Assembly (NCBI GenBank): GCA_016841005.1
Contig: JAEORG010000292.1
Span: forward strand, 1-5,800
Length of the DNA: 5,800 nucleotides
Direction: 5' to 3'
From: Candidatus Thorarchaeota archaeon
GTDB taxonomy: Archaea; Asgardarchaeota; Thorarchaeia; Thorarchaeales; Thorarchaeaceae
Shown: one piece after another, positions 1 to 4,953 of the stretch
Position numbering within the stretch: the first letter of the stretch is position 1
Layout of the letters: each line of letters begins with the position of its first letter
The notes under the pieces: model-generated
Told to the model about the DNA's origin: nothing
The model's database searches: none
Seen by the model: only the letters and a program-made list of their open reading frames with translations
Position numbers and translations under genes: made by a program

Positions 1-75
1 AATTTTCAGAGTTTCTTCAGTATCTTGTATACTCTGCCGAATGTCGTTGAAAGTTATATTCAATGTGACTGACAA
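1..75 (-). CDS. N-terminal 25 codons of an unidentified protein, cut by the left edge
   Basis: This reading frame runs from a TTG at 75-73 to the window edge without a stop. The start is chosen because a GGAGG Shine-Dalgarno (complement of 83-87) lies 7 nt upstream of the TTG, and no ATG, GTG or other TTG occurs in this frame between the stop of the preceding gene and this site. The visible product begins MSVTLNITFNDIRQSIQD and ends in a hydrophilic, Glu- and Thr-containing stretch. It has no recognisable motif. The frame is also open upstream of the TTG (acidic, reading DDNDENLVLEVGGRD), so a longer product from an unusual start cannot be excluded. It follows the 122-718 gene by 46 bp on the same strand, so the two probably share a transcript. 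Function is unknown. Confidence 0.6.
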   Translation of the reverse strand, partial: MSVTLNITFNDIRQSIQDTEETLKI

Positions 76-82
76 ATCTCTT

Positions 83-87
83 CCTCC
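83..87 (-). promoter_or_regulatory. Shine-Dalgarno site for the left-edge gene
   Basis: The minus strand reads GGAGG here, followed by a 7-nt spacer and a TTG codon. It is one of the strongest ribosome binding sites in the window. It decides the start of an edge-truncated frame that has no ATG or GTG. Confidence 0.6.
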
Positions 88-121
88 AACTTCTAATACA
101 AGATTCTCATCATTGTCATCC

Positions 122-718
122 TTAACTAACCACCCATTCTTCCAGCTTGGGAAAGGCGAGAATAAGACCAACTTCAAATACGATTACTGGAACTACAGCT
201 AAACCATACATTATGGAGAGAATTGTATCTACAAATACGCAGATAGATGCGTATACGACCAAAATGCTGGCCTTTGTTAACGACCAAGTTCTTGGAGGAT
301 TCTGTCTAAGCTCGTCAAGTAATCCTATCTGCCTTTCTACTATCATCTTGACTCTGGCAGCAACTGAATCAAGCTTCACAATATTCAGAATTTCATCAAA
401 CACCTTCACAGTCTTGCTACGATTCCAACCACGTTTACTAAAGAGAATTCTACAATCAGTATACCATTCTGTATAATCCTCATGGAGCTTCTTGGCTGCA
501 TCAGTGAGCGCATTCACGCCAGCCCCTACCAACTCATTCGCAGTGCTTTTCCAACTCTCATCATTTACATGAGCTGTGACCATCCTGCCGAGATAACCCA
601 GAACAGAAGCAAAAAACATGCTGTCTTTTACTACTTGAATTCTTTGAAGAAGATCATGGCCCCGGGAAATAAGTTGATTAATTTCATTATTTTCTAGACT
701 GCTGAACAAACCTACCAC
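122..718 (-). CDS. Hypothetical protein, helical domain with two C-terminal membrane segments
   Basis: I do not recognise this 198-residue protein. Residues 1-145 look soluble and largely helical, rich in charged residues and heptad-like Leu/Ile/Val spacing (for example 104-137). Residues 148-189 are strongly hydrophobic and can form two adjacent membrane helices (about 150-169 and 171-189), leaving a short acidic tail KLEEWVVS. A tail-anchored or hairpin-anchored protein facing the cytoplasm is the simplest topology. The start is the 5'-most in-frame start codon, a GTG at 718-716. It lacks a good Shine-Dalgarno but lies about 27 bp from a TTTTTATG box, so a leaderless transcript would fit. 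A TTG three codons later is an alternative. It lies downstream of the HEPN gene on the same strand (124 bp gap) and upstream of the left-edge gene, so the three may be a related group. No catalytic motif is visible. Confidence 0.75.
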   Translation of the reverse strand: MVGLFSSLENNEINQLISRGHDLLQRIQVVKDSMFFASVLGYLGRMVTAHVNDESWKSTANELVGAGVNALTDAAKKLHEDYTEWYTDCRILFSKRGWNRSKTVKVFDEILNIVKLDSVAARVKMIVERQIGLLDELRQNPPRTWSLTKASILVVYASICVFVDTILSIMYGLAVVPVIVFEVGLILAFPKLEEWVVS

Positions 719-741
719 TAAAACATCTTCGAAAATAAATG

Positions 742-749
742 CATAAAAA
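742..749 (-). promoter_or_regulatory. Candidate TATA-like box for the 122-718 gene
   Basis: The minus strand reads TTTTTATG, with its centre about 27 bp ahead of the GTG start at 718. That is the usual archaeal TATA-to-transcription-start distance and would give a leaderless mRNA. A closely similar TTTTTTATG lies ahead of the HD gene. The match is to a low-complexity motif, so it is only suggestive. Confidence 0.35.
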
Positions 750-761
750 GACGCGCTTTTT
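745..761. repeat. Small inverted repeat with T-tract, possible terminator of the HEPN gene
   Basis: AAAAAG (745-750) and CTTTTT (756-761) are perfect 6-bp arms around a 5-nt ACGCG loop. On the minus strand the second arm is a T-tract located after the HEPN stop codon, so it could end that transcript. It overlaps the TATA-like box of the next gene. The stem is A/T-rich and weak, so the terminator call is tentative. Confidence 0.3.
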
Positions 762-825
762 CGTACAACATACAGGGAATTCTCTCTGCGCTAATAAGTG
801 AAAAGGAGTTTCTGTCAGCAATATG

Positions 826-843
826 AATGGAAAGCCATCCATT
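826..843. repeat. 6-bp inverted repeat at the 3' end of the HEPN gene
   Basis: AATGGA (826-831) and TCCATT (838-843) pair around a 6-nt loop. The right arm overlaps the last base of the HEPN stop codon. On the minus strand this is a stem-loop immediately after the coding region that could protect or end the mRNA. No T-run follows directly, so its role is uncertain. Confidence 0.3.
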
Positions 844-1355
844 TAGGATTGTTGAAATCCCTGCCACTGAAGGAATTTCAAACGAGCAATCTGATCTCTT
901 TCTCGCTTTAGAATAGGGCCATAAATTCCAGCAAGAATATCAGTACCCATCGCGACTGTTTTTCGGTCAATGGGCACATCCCGTTTGTAGGATCCGTGGA
1001 ACAAATTGCATCTTATTGTGTAGATACATTCAACAATCCCATCGAAGTCATCTATTGATTTTGGCTTAACGAGTGTTTCTTTTCGGTTGTCAATGACCCC
1101 GTTCTCACAAAGCCATTCGACGTTACTCTTCAATTCGGAATTTTGTTTGATGAACTCTTGATAATTTGCTTTGTCTGTCTTCTTGAACTCCTCAATCATT
1201 TTACGGTCAGTTTTGCTTTTAGTAGCGGTGTATTTTTCCAACCAAGCATTGAATGACATCCACAGATAGATGAATTTGTCAAACTCAGCCATTTCATATC
1301 GTTCATACCATTGAAATATAAAATCAGGGGGCTGCCATGGGAAAAACTGCATCAT
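843..1355 (-). CDS. HEPN-domain protein, probable ribonuclease
   Basis: This 170-residue, mostly helical protein carries the HEPN signature R-X4-H as R115-C-N-L-F-H120, followed by G-S-Y-K, in the penultimate helix region. The N-terminal helix (about 24-42, FDKFIYLWMSFNAWLEKY) matches the style of small free-standing HEPN proteins. In this family two subunits usually dimerise so that the paired Arg/His residues form a metal-independent RNase site. Many members act as toxins or abortive-infection effectors, and others bind RNA without cleaving it. I infer RNA cleavage from the intact motif only. The start is the first of two tandem ATG codons, 5 nt downstream of an AAGGA Shine-Dalgarno. No nucleotidyltransferase partner of the MNT type is visible beside it; the downstream neighbour is a two-helix membrane protein. 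It is divergent from the HD gene. Confidence 0.8.
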   Translation of the reverse strand: MMQFFPWQPPDFIFQWYERYEMAEFDKFIYLWMSFNAWLEKYTATKSKTDRKMIEEFKKTDKANYQEFIKQNSELKSNVEWLCENGVIDNRKETLVKPKSIDDFDGIVECIYTIRCNLFHGSYKRDVPIDRKTVAMGTDILAGIYGPILKRERDQIARLKFLQWQGFQQS

Positions 1356-1360
1356 TGTGA

Positions 1361-1365
1361 TCCTT
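1361..1365 (-). promoter_or_regulatory. Shine-Dalgarno site of the HEPN gene
   Basis: The minus strand reads AAGGA here, 5 nt before the first ATG (1355-1353) and 8 nt before the second (1352-1350). Both spacings are acceptable, so the exact start is ambiguous by one residue. Confidence 0.6.
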
Positions 1366-1380
1366 CATTAATTCTAATAC

Positions 1381-1403
1381 AGAACATTGATTTTTTGTGT
1401 TCT
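1381..1403. repeat. Inverted repeat upstream of the HEPN gene, possible operator
   Basis: AGAACA (1381-1386) and TGTTCT (1398-1403) are perfect arms separated by an 11-nt T-rich spacer. The pair sits 26-48 bp upstream of the HEPN start codon, where a promoter and regulator binding site would be expected. It could equally be a chance hairpin. I see no strong TATA box here. Confidence 0.35.
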
Positions 1404-1419
1404 TAAGTCTAAGTAGAGT

Positions 1420-1442
1420 TTCGAGTCCCGGCAGGTGCACCA
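1420..1442 (+). repeat. tRNA 3'-end remnant, copy 1 (diverged), att-like
   Basis: The sequence reads as a tRNA 3' end: T-loop TTCGAGT (1420-1426), 3' T-stem CCCGG (1427-1431), 3' acceptor strand CAGGTGC (1432-1438), discriminator A (1439) and CCA (1440-1442). The sequence upstream cannot form a 5' T-stem, anticodon arm or 5' acceptor strand, so this is not a complete tRNA. It differs from copies 2 and 3 at 4 of 23 positions, all transitions. A pyrimidine-rich tail follows, as in the other copies. It is either an older copy of the same site or the 3' end of a second tRNA species. It lies about 215 bp upstream of the HD gene. Confidence 0.65.
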
Positions 1443-1500
1443 TTCCTTCATCCCTTTTCCGCTCCGTTATTAACAAAGAATTAGTATATTTCATTTAGAA

Positions 1501-1561
1501 TCCCTGTAGTGGAAACAGAGATATGGTAGTTGTTTGATGTTTCAGTGCAATATACAAGGGA
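1501..1561. repeat. Nested inverted repeats upstream of the HD gene
   Basis: The outer arms are TCCCTGTA (1501-1508) and TACAAGGGA (1553-1561), complementary with one bulged base. The inner arms are GAAACA (1512-1517) and TGTTTC (1538-1543), a perfect match. GTTTCA (1539-1544) can also pair with TGAAAC (1573-1578), giving an alternative fold. This could be a structured RNA, a cruciform or a protein-binding site. No known family is recognised. Confidence 0.35.
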
Positions 1562-1581
1562 CTATGACTTAGTGAAACGCT

Positions 1582-1614
1582 ATCACAGCAGATGCAATAC
1601 ACATGTGGTGTGAT
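1582..1614. repeat. Inverted repeat with internal palindrome, possible operator of the HD gene
   Basis: ATCACA (1582-1587) and TGTGAT (1609-1614) are perfect arms separated by 21 nt. The spacer contains the perfect palindrome CACATGTG (1600-1607). The block lies directly upstream of the TATA-like box of the HD gene, a common place for an archaeal activator or repressor to bind. The regulator is unknown. Confidence 0.35.
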
Positions 1615-1621
1615 TTTTTAT
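1614..1621 (+). promoter_or_regulatory. Candidate TATA-like box for the HD gene
   Basis: TTTTTTAT at this position would place transcription start near 1644, giving a leader of roughly 14 nt that just includes the AGGTGA ribosome binding site. The adjacent inverted repeat and the matching motif ahead of the 122-718 gene support the call weakly. Confidence 0.35.
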
Positions 1622-1647
1622 GGGCAGTGTAATGAAATCTGAGAAGT

Positions 1648-1653
1648 AGGTGA
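1648..1653 (+). promoter_or_regulatory. Shine-Dalgarno site that fixes a TTG start
   Basis: AGGTGA, complementary to the conserved 16S rRNA 3' end, lies 4 nt before the TTG at 1658. It supports initiation at this non-ATG codon rather than at a downstream ATG. Confidence 0.65.
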
Positions 1654-1657
1654 TTCA

Positions 1658-3232
1658 TTGAGTATTAGGACTGAAACTATTGTCTTCGATGACCGGCTGG
1701 CTGATAAATTACCTTTTCAACTTGGCAGAATTAAGCCATTACGTGATTGGATTTTATCTCAGGACCATCAGATTCGTACCGACCTCGCTGCTAACGTTTT
1801 TTCGGAGATGTCCAACCAGTCGTGTAGGAGATTAAGACTTCTTTCCAATGATGGATATATACGAATCCATGATTTTGCACTGAATATTCACAGGTTTGAG
1901 GGTTTAATAGGGCATGTTCGAACAAGATTCAGGGGGAAGGTGTATAGAGATCATCTCGACCATATGCTAAGAACATCTATGATTGCATCTTATTTAGCAG
2001 GAAGAATAGGTATACATCGCAAAGAATGGCTTTCGTCAAGACAGAGATTGCGACTTGTTATAGCAGCTCTCTTTCACGATATTGGGTATCATGTTCAAGA
2101 AGCTGGAAAAATCATAAGTGATATAGCAACAGCTATTGGTGAAGGGTATTCATTAGTATCATTTGGAGAAGCACGAGGTAAGGTTAGAGCTCCAGCCAGA
2201 TTAATTGTTCAGCTTTCTAATTCTTCTGGTGTTGAAACAGAAATCATTGAAGAAAACCTAGAAAAGGAAGAACCAAACCATGCTGTCATCAGTGCCCTTG
2301 AATTCCTAAAGTGCTGCAGACAAATCGGGGAAGAATCACTCCGTATTGCATCAGCTATATTGTTACATGCCCCAGAAATCAATTTGGATATATCCTACTC
2401 TAGTCAGCCATTAGCCACTTTATTGGCACTTGCAGATGAAATTCAAGATTGGGGTAGACCAATAGTGCACCCCGATGGAACTCAATCCATTACACTTAAC
2501 GACCTGCAAATTTGGCGAGGAAAACATTCAGAATCAAATCAGTTAATCGCTTTTCAGTTTCAATATGTTGGAAACGAATTCCCCCTAATCAGTGTTGTAC
2601 AGTCAAAGAATATGAACCTAAGACGCCTTAGGATTCCATTCAATATTGAATTACGTTTTCCATTAAAGCCTAGCCAAACAGGTTCAATCGAATCTTTCGC
2701 AAGACCTTCTGAAAACTTGGTTAAATTAGAAAAAAGAGCTAAAAACTATCCATGGAAGGTGTATCCAAATTCTACTGCAACTGCATCATTGTCTGATGAG
2801 CAAATGATGGAAAGAACAGGAATTAAAGCAAAGTCCATACTCATTGCAGCAAGGACAGCATTGTCTGGCAACTTGAAAAAGTCATCCGATGACTCTGCGT
2901 TCCATCAATGGACATTGTGGCAACAAGGAAAATCATTCGATTTCATAGTTACCAAGAAGATGCCAGTTCTACTTGATTTGGTAAGTCATTCTGGAAAAAT
3001 CAAACTCCGAATTACGTTTGCAGATTTAACAGGACTAGAGTCTTTCTTTGGGAACCTTATACACCTAAATAATCCGCAAGAAAGTGTTCGAATTCCAGCA
3101 GTTCTTAAACCATTACCAATAACACTCTCACTTCATCATGGCAGCCAAGCAGAAGTATTTTGGTTCAAACCAGTTTCAGCTGCTCCAGTTCCTATAAGTA
3201 CTAGAAGGATGATGCGTGAATTTGGTCGCTAA
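1658..3232 (+). CDS. HD-superfamily metal-dependent phosphohydrolase-like protein with unknown C-terminal region
   Basis: This is a 524-residue soluble protein. Residues about 95-270 form an HD domain: H99 and H102 (RDHLDHM), the H140-D141 pair in ALFHDIGY, H208 in EPNHAV, H237 in LLHAPE, and D260 in ALADEIQDWGRP. Extra histidines beyond the basic H-HD-D set suit a two-metal site. Such enzymes cleave phosphoester bonds in nucleotides, cyclic nucleotides or nucleic acids; the substrate here cannot be read from sequence. The Asp-Glu-X-Gln-(Asp/Glu)-Trp-Gly-Arg-Pro stretch resembles HD proteins I associate with bacterial conflict systems (HD-CE-like), which is recollection rather than a search result. 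Residues 1-90 and 270-524 match no family I know; the latter looks alpha/beta with a Lys/Arg-rich patch near 355-367. The TTG start is supported by AGGTGA 4 nt upstream. The stop lies 2 bp before tRNA 3'-end copy 2. Confidence 0.85.
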   Translation: MSIRTETIVFDDRLADKLPFQLGRIKPLRDWILSQDHQIRTDLAANVFSEMSNQSCRRLRLLSNDGYIRIHDFALNIHRFEGLIGHVRTRFRGKVYRDHLDHMLRTSMIASYLAGRIGIHRKEWLSSRQRLRLVIAALFHDIGYHVQEAGKIISDIATAIGEGYSLVSFGEARGKVRAPARLIVQLSNSSGVETEIIEENLEKEEPNHAVISALEFLKCCRQIGEESLRIASAILLHAPEINLDISYSSQPLATLLALADEIQDWGRPIVHPDGTQSITLNDLQIWRGKHSESNQLIAFQFQYVGNEFPLISVVQSKNMNLRRLRIPFNIELRFPLKPSQTGSIESFARPSENLVKLEKRAKNYPWKVYPNSTATASLSDEQMMERTGIKAKSILIAARTALSGNLKKSSDDSAFHQWTLWQQGKSFDFIVTKKMPVLLDLVSHSGKIKLRITFADLTGLESFFGNLIHLNNPQESVRIPAVLKPLPITLSLHHGSQAEVFWFKPVSAAPVPISTRRMMREFGR

Positions 3233-3234
3233 TA

Positions 3235-3261
3235 TCGAATCCCGGCGAGCGCACCACTTCT
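3235..3261 (+). repeat. tRNA 3'-end remnant, copy 2, att-like
   Basis: The layout is partial T-loop TCGAAT (3235-3240), 3' T-stem CCCGG (3241-3245), 3' acceptor strand CGAGCGC (3246-3252), discriminator A, CCA (3254-3256), then CTTCT. All 27 bases are identical to 4865-4891, while both flanks differ. No 5' tRNA half precedes it, because the HD gene's coding sequence ends only 2 bp upstream. It is the boundary between the HD unit and the membrane-protein unit. A matching intact tRNA would begin GCGCTCG, and that is absent from the window. Confidence 0.8.
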
Positions 3262-3267
3262 TTTTTT
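3257..3267 (+). terminator. T-rich terminator after the HD gene, within the tRNA-derived tail
   Basis: CTTC followed by seven T residues (3261-3267) lies immediately after the CCA of copy 2 and 25-35 bp past the HD stop codon. Oligo-T runs end transcription in archaea and commonly follow tRNA genes. It could therefore serve as a ready-made terminator for whichever gene is upstream. No strong hairpin is needed or seen. Confidence 0.5.
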
Positions 3268-3301
3268 AACCACTAAGCGACAGATATGCAAGTGGCAGTG
3301 C

Positions 3302-3315
3302 TTATGTGCACATAA
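3302..3315. promoter_or_regulatory. Perfect 14-bp palindrome upstream of the membrane-protein gene
   Basis: TTATGTGCACATAA equals its own reverse complement. It ends 36 bp before the GTG start. An AT-rich stretch (TGTAATAC, 3323-3330) follows and could be a TATA box about 27 bp ahead of the start. This placement fits a dimeric regulator binding next to the promoter. The regulator is not in view. Confidence 0.45.
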
Positions 3316-3351
3316 TCTGGAATGTAATACTGACGGATTTGAAAGAAGAGT

Positions 3352-4794
3352 GTGCATTTAGTGGGGAAAAACAACCTAAAGATAATAGTTGTAGTTCTTA
3401 TCGGATCAACAACTCTATGGCTCAGAATCTTATTTACTGATTCATTCAATCTCCTCCTTGAGTATTTCATATTTGTCCTAATAGGTATAGGACTGGGGGT
3501 GATCGGAATTATACTAGGAGTCTATGAGCTTGGATGGTTTCCAAAGGAGTTCAAGATGGAACCGAACATTGGATTATTAGAAGTGATCAAATCTAAAACA
3601 AAGACGACTAAGCAGAAAACTCTCCTTGCAGCTACAGTATTTTGGATTATCCTGGTAGTTGCATTGATACCTATCTATTATGATTGGAGTCAGAAAACTC
3701 TGAATGATGAAATAGGAATCTGGAGTTTGCCTGCTTTCGATGACGAAAATACAACCTTGCAAGTTCAGATCATGGACAGAGAAGTAACTCCAGGGTATTA
3801 CACTGAGTCAGATTCAGAGATTCTTACCTCAGACAATGCACTTAGAATCAGAATCGATTATAAATCTGGATCTCTACTGAATATCTGTTATGTGGAAATA
3901 CTTGTCAATAACGGAACATCTGCTGAATCGCTGAACGGGTGGTCTCTGAATATCTCAGGAGGTAATCCAGAAGGGACCACCGCAGGCACTCAGTATATCA
4001 CCATTCCTCCACAAAAAAGCAATAGCCTAGTAGTTTTTAAAGTAAGATTATGGTCAACGAGTTGGAATGAAACTTCTCGTACTTTGACTGCTCTAAATGA
4101 CATGGAATTTAGTTACGTTGTATATTACAGCAATTCTGAAATTAGTATCGACGTGGGAGAGAGGATTGTCACTAGAAACTTCTTGCTGTTGGACGTATTT
4201 CTTTTATTTCTATTTATTATCTTCACATCTTTTGTACCTACATTATTGACAGAAGAAGATGAAATCAAACAGGGAGCAACACCAAAAGGCGTTGCGGATT
4301 GGGCAAAGTACATTGGAAGTCGAATTGACAATCTAGATCAATCACGTCACAATCTTACTATACAGACACAATTCTTGGTAACGATTCTGAGCGTTATTGC
4401 GACTTTTTCTGCAGATAATCAATTTGTAACACAGATTATACCAATTGTGGTCATACTATCATTTCCACTTGTTATTTCAATACTTATCCTCATGGCAGGA
4501 CCAAGAGTGGTTAATGTAGAAAGAATAGCGTCTACTGATTCAAAGACTTCTTTGAATGCATTAAGAGAAGACCTCAAAATCAAATCTAATTTTCTTCAGA
4601 ATGTAAAGAAGTTTGTTGGAGGAAGTAGTATGTACGCAATTGCTGTTGTCCTTTTCTCTAGCGTGCCACAAAATCCAGTATATGAGATATTCATGGTTTA
4701 CACAACATACTTTCTGTGCATTTCATTGTGTTTGCTCAATCTATATATTATTGGTCTAATCACATACCGGCATTTTGCATACCCTAGACAATAG
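3352..4794 (+). CDS. Polytopic membrane protein with a large outer domain, unknown function
   Basis: I do not recognise this 480-residue protein. Hydrophobic helices are visible at about 10-29, 36-60, 90-110, 277-299, 339-353, 359-382, 424-440 and 444-470. The loops at 64-89 and 383-422 are Lys/Arg-rich, so by the positive-inside rule the N-terminus and these loops are cytoplasmic and residues 111-275 are outside. That outer domain is beta-rich and holds four Asn-X-Ser/Thr sequons (N133, N187, N200, N239), as expected for a glycosylated archaeal surface protein. Residues 300-338 form a charged cytoplasmic linker. The start is the first in-frame GTG; a second GTG at 3361 is as plausible. The stop is about 70 bp before tRNA 3'-end copy 3. 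It stands alone between two repeats. A sensor, a transporter subunit or a membrane effector are all possible. Confidence 0.8.
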   Translation: MHLVGKNNLKIIVVVLIGSTTLWLRILFTDSFNLLLEYFIFVLIGIGLGVIGIILGVYELGWFPKEFKMEPNIGLLEVIKSKTKTTKQKTLLAATVFWIILVVALIPIYYDWSQKTLNDEIGIWSLPAFDDENTTLQVQIMDREVTPGYYTESDSEILTSDNALRIRIDYKSGSLLNICYVEILVNNGTSAESLNGWSLNISGGNPEGTTAGTQYITIPPQKSNSLVVFKVRLWSTSWNETSRTLTALNDMEFSYVVYYSNSEISIDVGERIVTRNFLLLDVFLLFLFIIFTSFVPTLLTEEDEIKQGATPKGVADWAKYIGSRIDNLDQSRHNLTIQTQFLVTILSVIATFSADNQFVTQIIPIVVILSFPLVISILILMAGPRVVNVERIASTDSKTSLNALREDLKIKSNFLQNVKKFVGGSSMYAIAVVLFSSVPQNPVYEIFMVYTTYFLCISLCLLNLYIIGLITYRHFAYPRQ

Positions 4795-4853
4795 GCGGAG
4801 AGTAGTAAATAATCAAAAAGCCATTCATGGGCATTCTCAAATAATGACACTTC

Positions 4854-4863
4854 CCTTTAAAGG
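4854..4863. repeat. 10-bp palindrome abutting tRNA 3'-end copy 3
   Basis: CCTTTAAAGG is a perfect palindrome whose last base touches the T-loop of copy 3. It replaces what would be the 5' T-stem of a real tRNA. It could be a recombinase arm site, part of a hairpin ending the membrane-protein transcript, or chance. Confidence 0.3.
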
Positions 4864-4891
4864 TTCGAATCCCGGCGAGCGCACCACTTCT
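4864..4891 (+). repeat. tRNA 3'-end remnant, copy 3, att-like
   Basis: The layout is T-loop TTCGAAT (4864-4870), 3' T-stem CCCGG (4871-4875), 3' acceptor strand CGAGCGC (4876-4882), discriminator A (4883), CCA (4884-4886) and CTTCT. From 4865 on, 27 bases are identical to copy 2. The pyrimidine tail (CTTCTCTCTC) again follows. The preceding 80 bp cannot fold as the rest of a tRNA. It separates the membrane-protein unit from the zinc-ribbon unit. Confidence 0.8.
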
Positions 4892-4940
4892 CTCTCATCA
4901 TTACAAAAAAACTCAAAATCAGGTTCGTCAGTGTTAAACT

Positions 4941-4945
4941 GGAGA
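4941..4945 (+). promoter_or_regulatory. Probable Shine-Dalgarno site of the zinc-ribbon gene
   Basis: GGAGA lies 8 nt before the GTG at 4954. The frame is open further upstream, but no ATG, GTG or TTG occurs in it after tRNA 3'-end copy 3. This GTG is therefore the first usable start. Confidence 0.5.
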
Positions 4946-4953
4946 AATATCTA

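Larger units (their letters stand above)
1356..1657. other. Divergent intergenic region between the HEPN and HD genes
   Basis: This 302-bp stretch has no supportable gene. From left to right it holds the HEPN Shine-Dalgarno and a possible operator, a diverged tRNA 3'-end copy (1420-1442) followed by a pyrimidine-rich tail (1443-1465), a nested set of inverted repeats (1501-1561), a second inverted-repeat pair (1582-1614) enclosing a CACATGTG palindrome, a TATA-like box (1614-1621) and the AGGTGA site of the HD gene. Confidence 0.6.

Noticed and set aside
659..666. CCCCGGG as another tRNA T-stem
   Set aside because: It lies inside the 122-718 coding region and is not followed by a T-loop or GCACCA.
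147..697. Plus-strand frames 147-476 and 482-697 as genes
   Set aside because: They lie antisense to the 122-718 gene, which has coherent helical and membrane composition. Their products have no such features and no ribosome binding site.
823..846. Tiny plus-strand ORF ATG AAT GGA ... TAG after an AGGAG-like site
   Set aside because: It is only seven codons, spacing from the AAAAGGAG is too long, and it overlaps the 3' end of the HEPN gene.
3273..3762. Minus-strand frames 3273-3470 and 3577-3762 as small genes
   Set aside because: They overlap the membrane-protein gene or its promoter in antisense. The products are low-quality Arg/Ser/Ile mixtures with no supporting signals.
4125..4331. Minus-strand 68-codon frame
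   Set aside because: It is antisense to a membrane helix and linker of the 3352-4794 gene, with no start signal.
4795..4886. A complete tRNA gene ending at the CCA of copy 3
   Set aside because: The 5' acceptor strand would need to read GCGCTCG and the 5' T-stem CCGGG. Neither is present, and the bases just before the T-loop form CCTTTAAAGG instead. The same failure applies to copies 1 and 2.
4921..4927. A fourth partial repeat copy (AGGTTCG)
   Set aside because: Only 7 bases match the start of copy 3, and the following bases diverge at once, with no CCCGG or GCACCA. It is probably chance.
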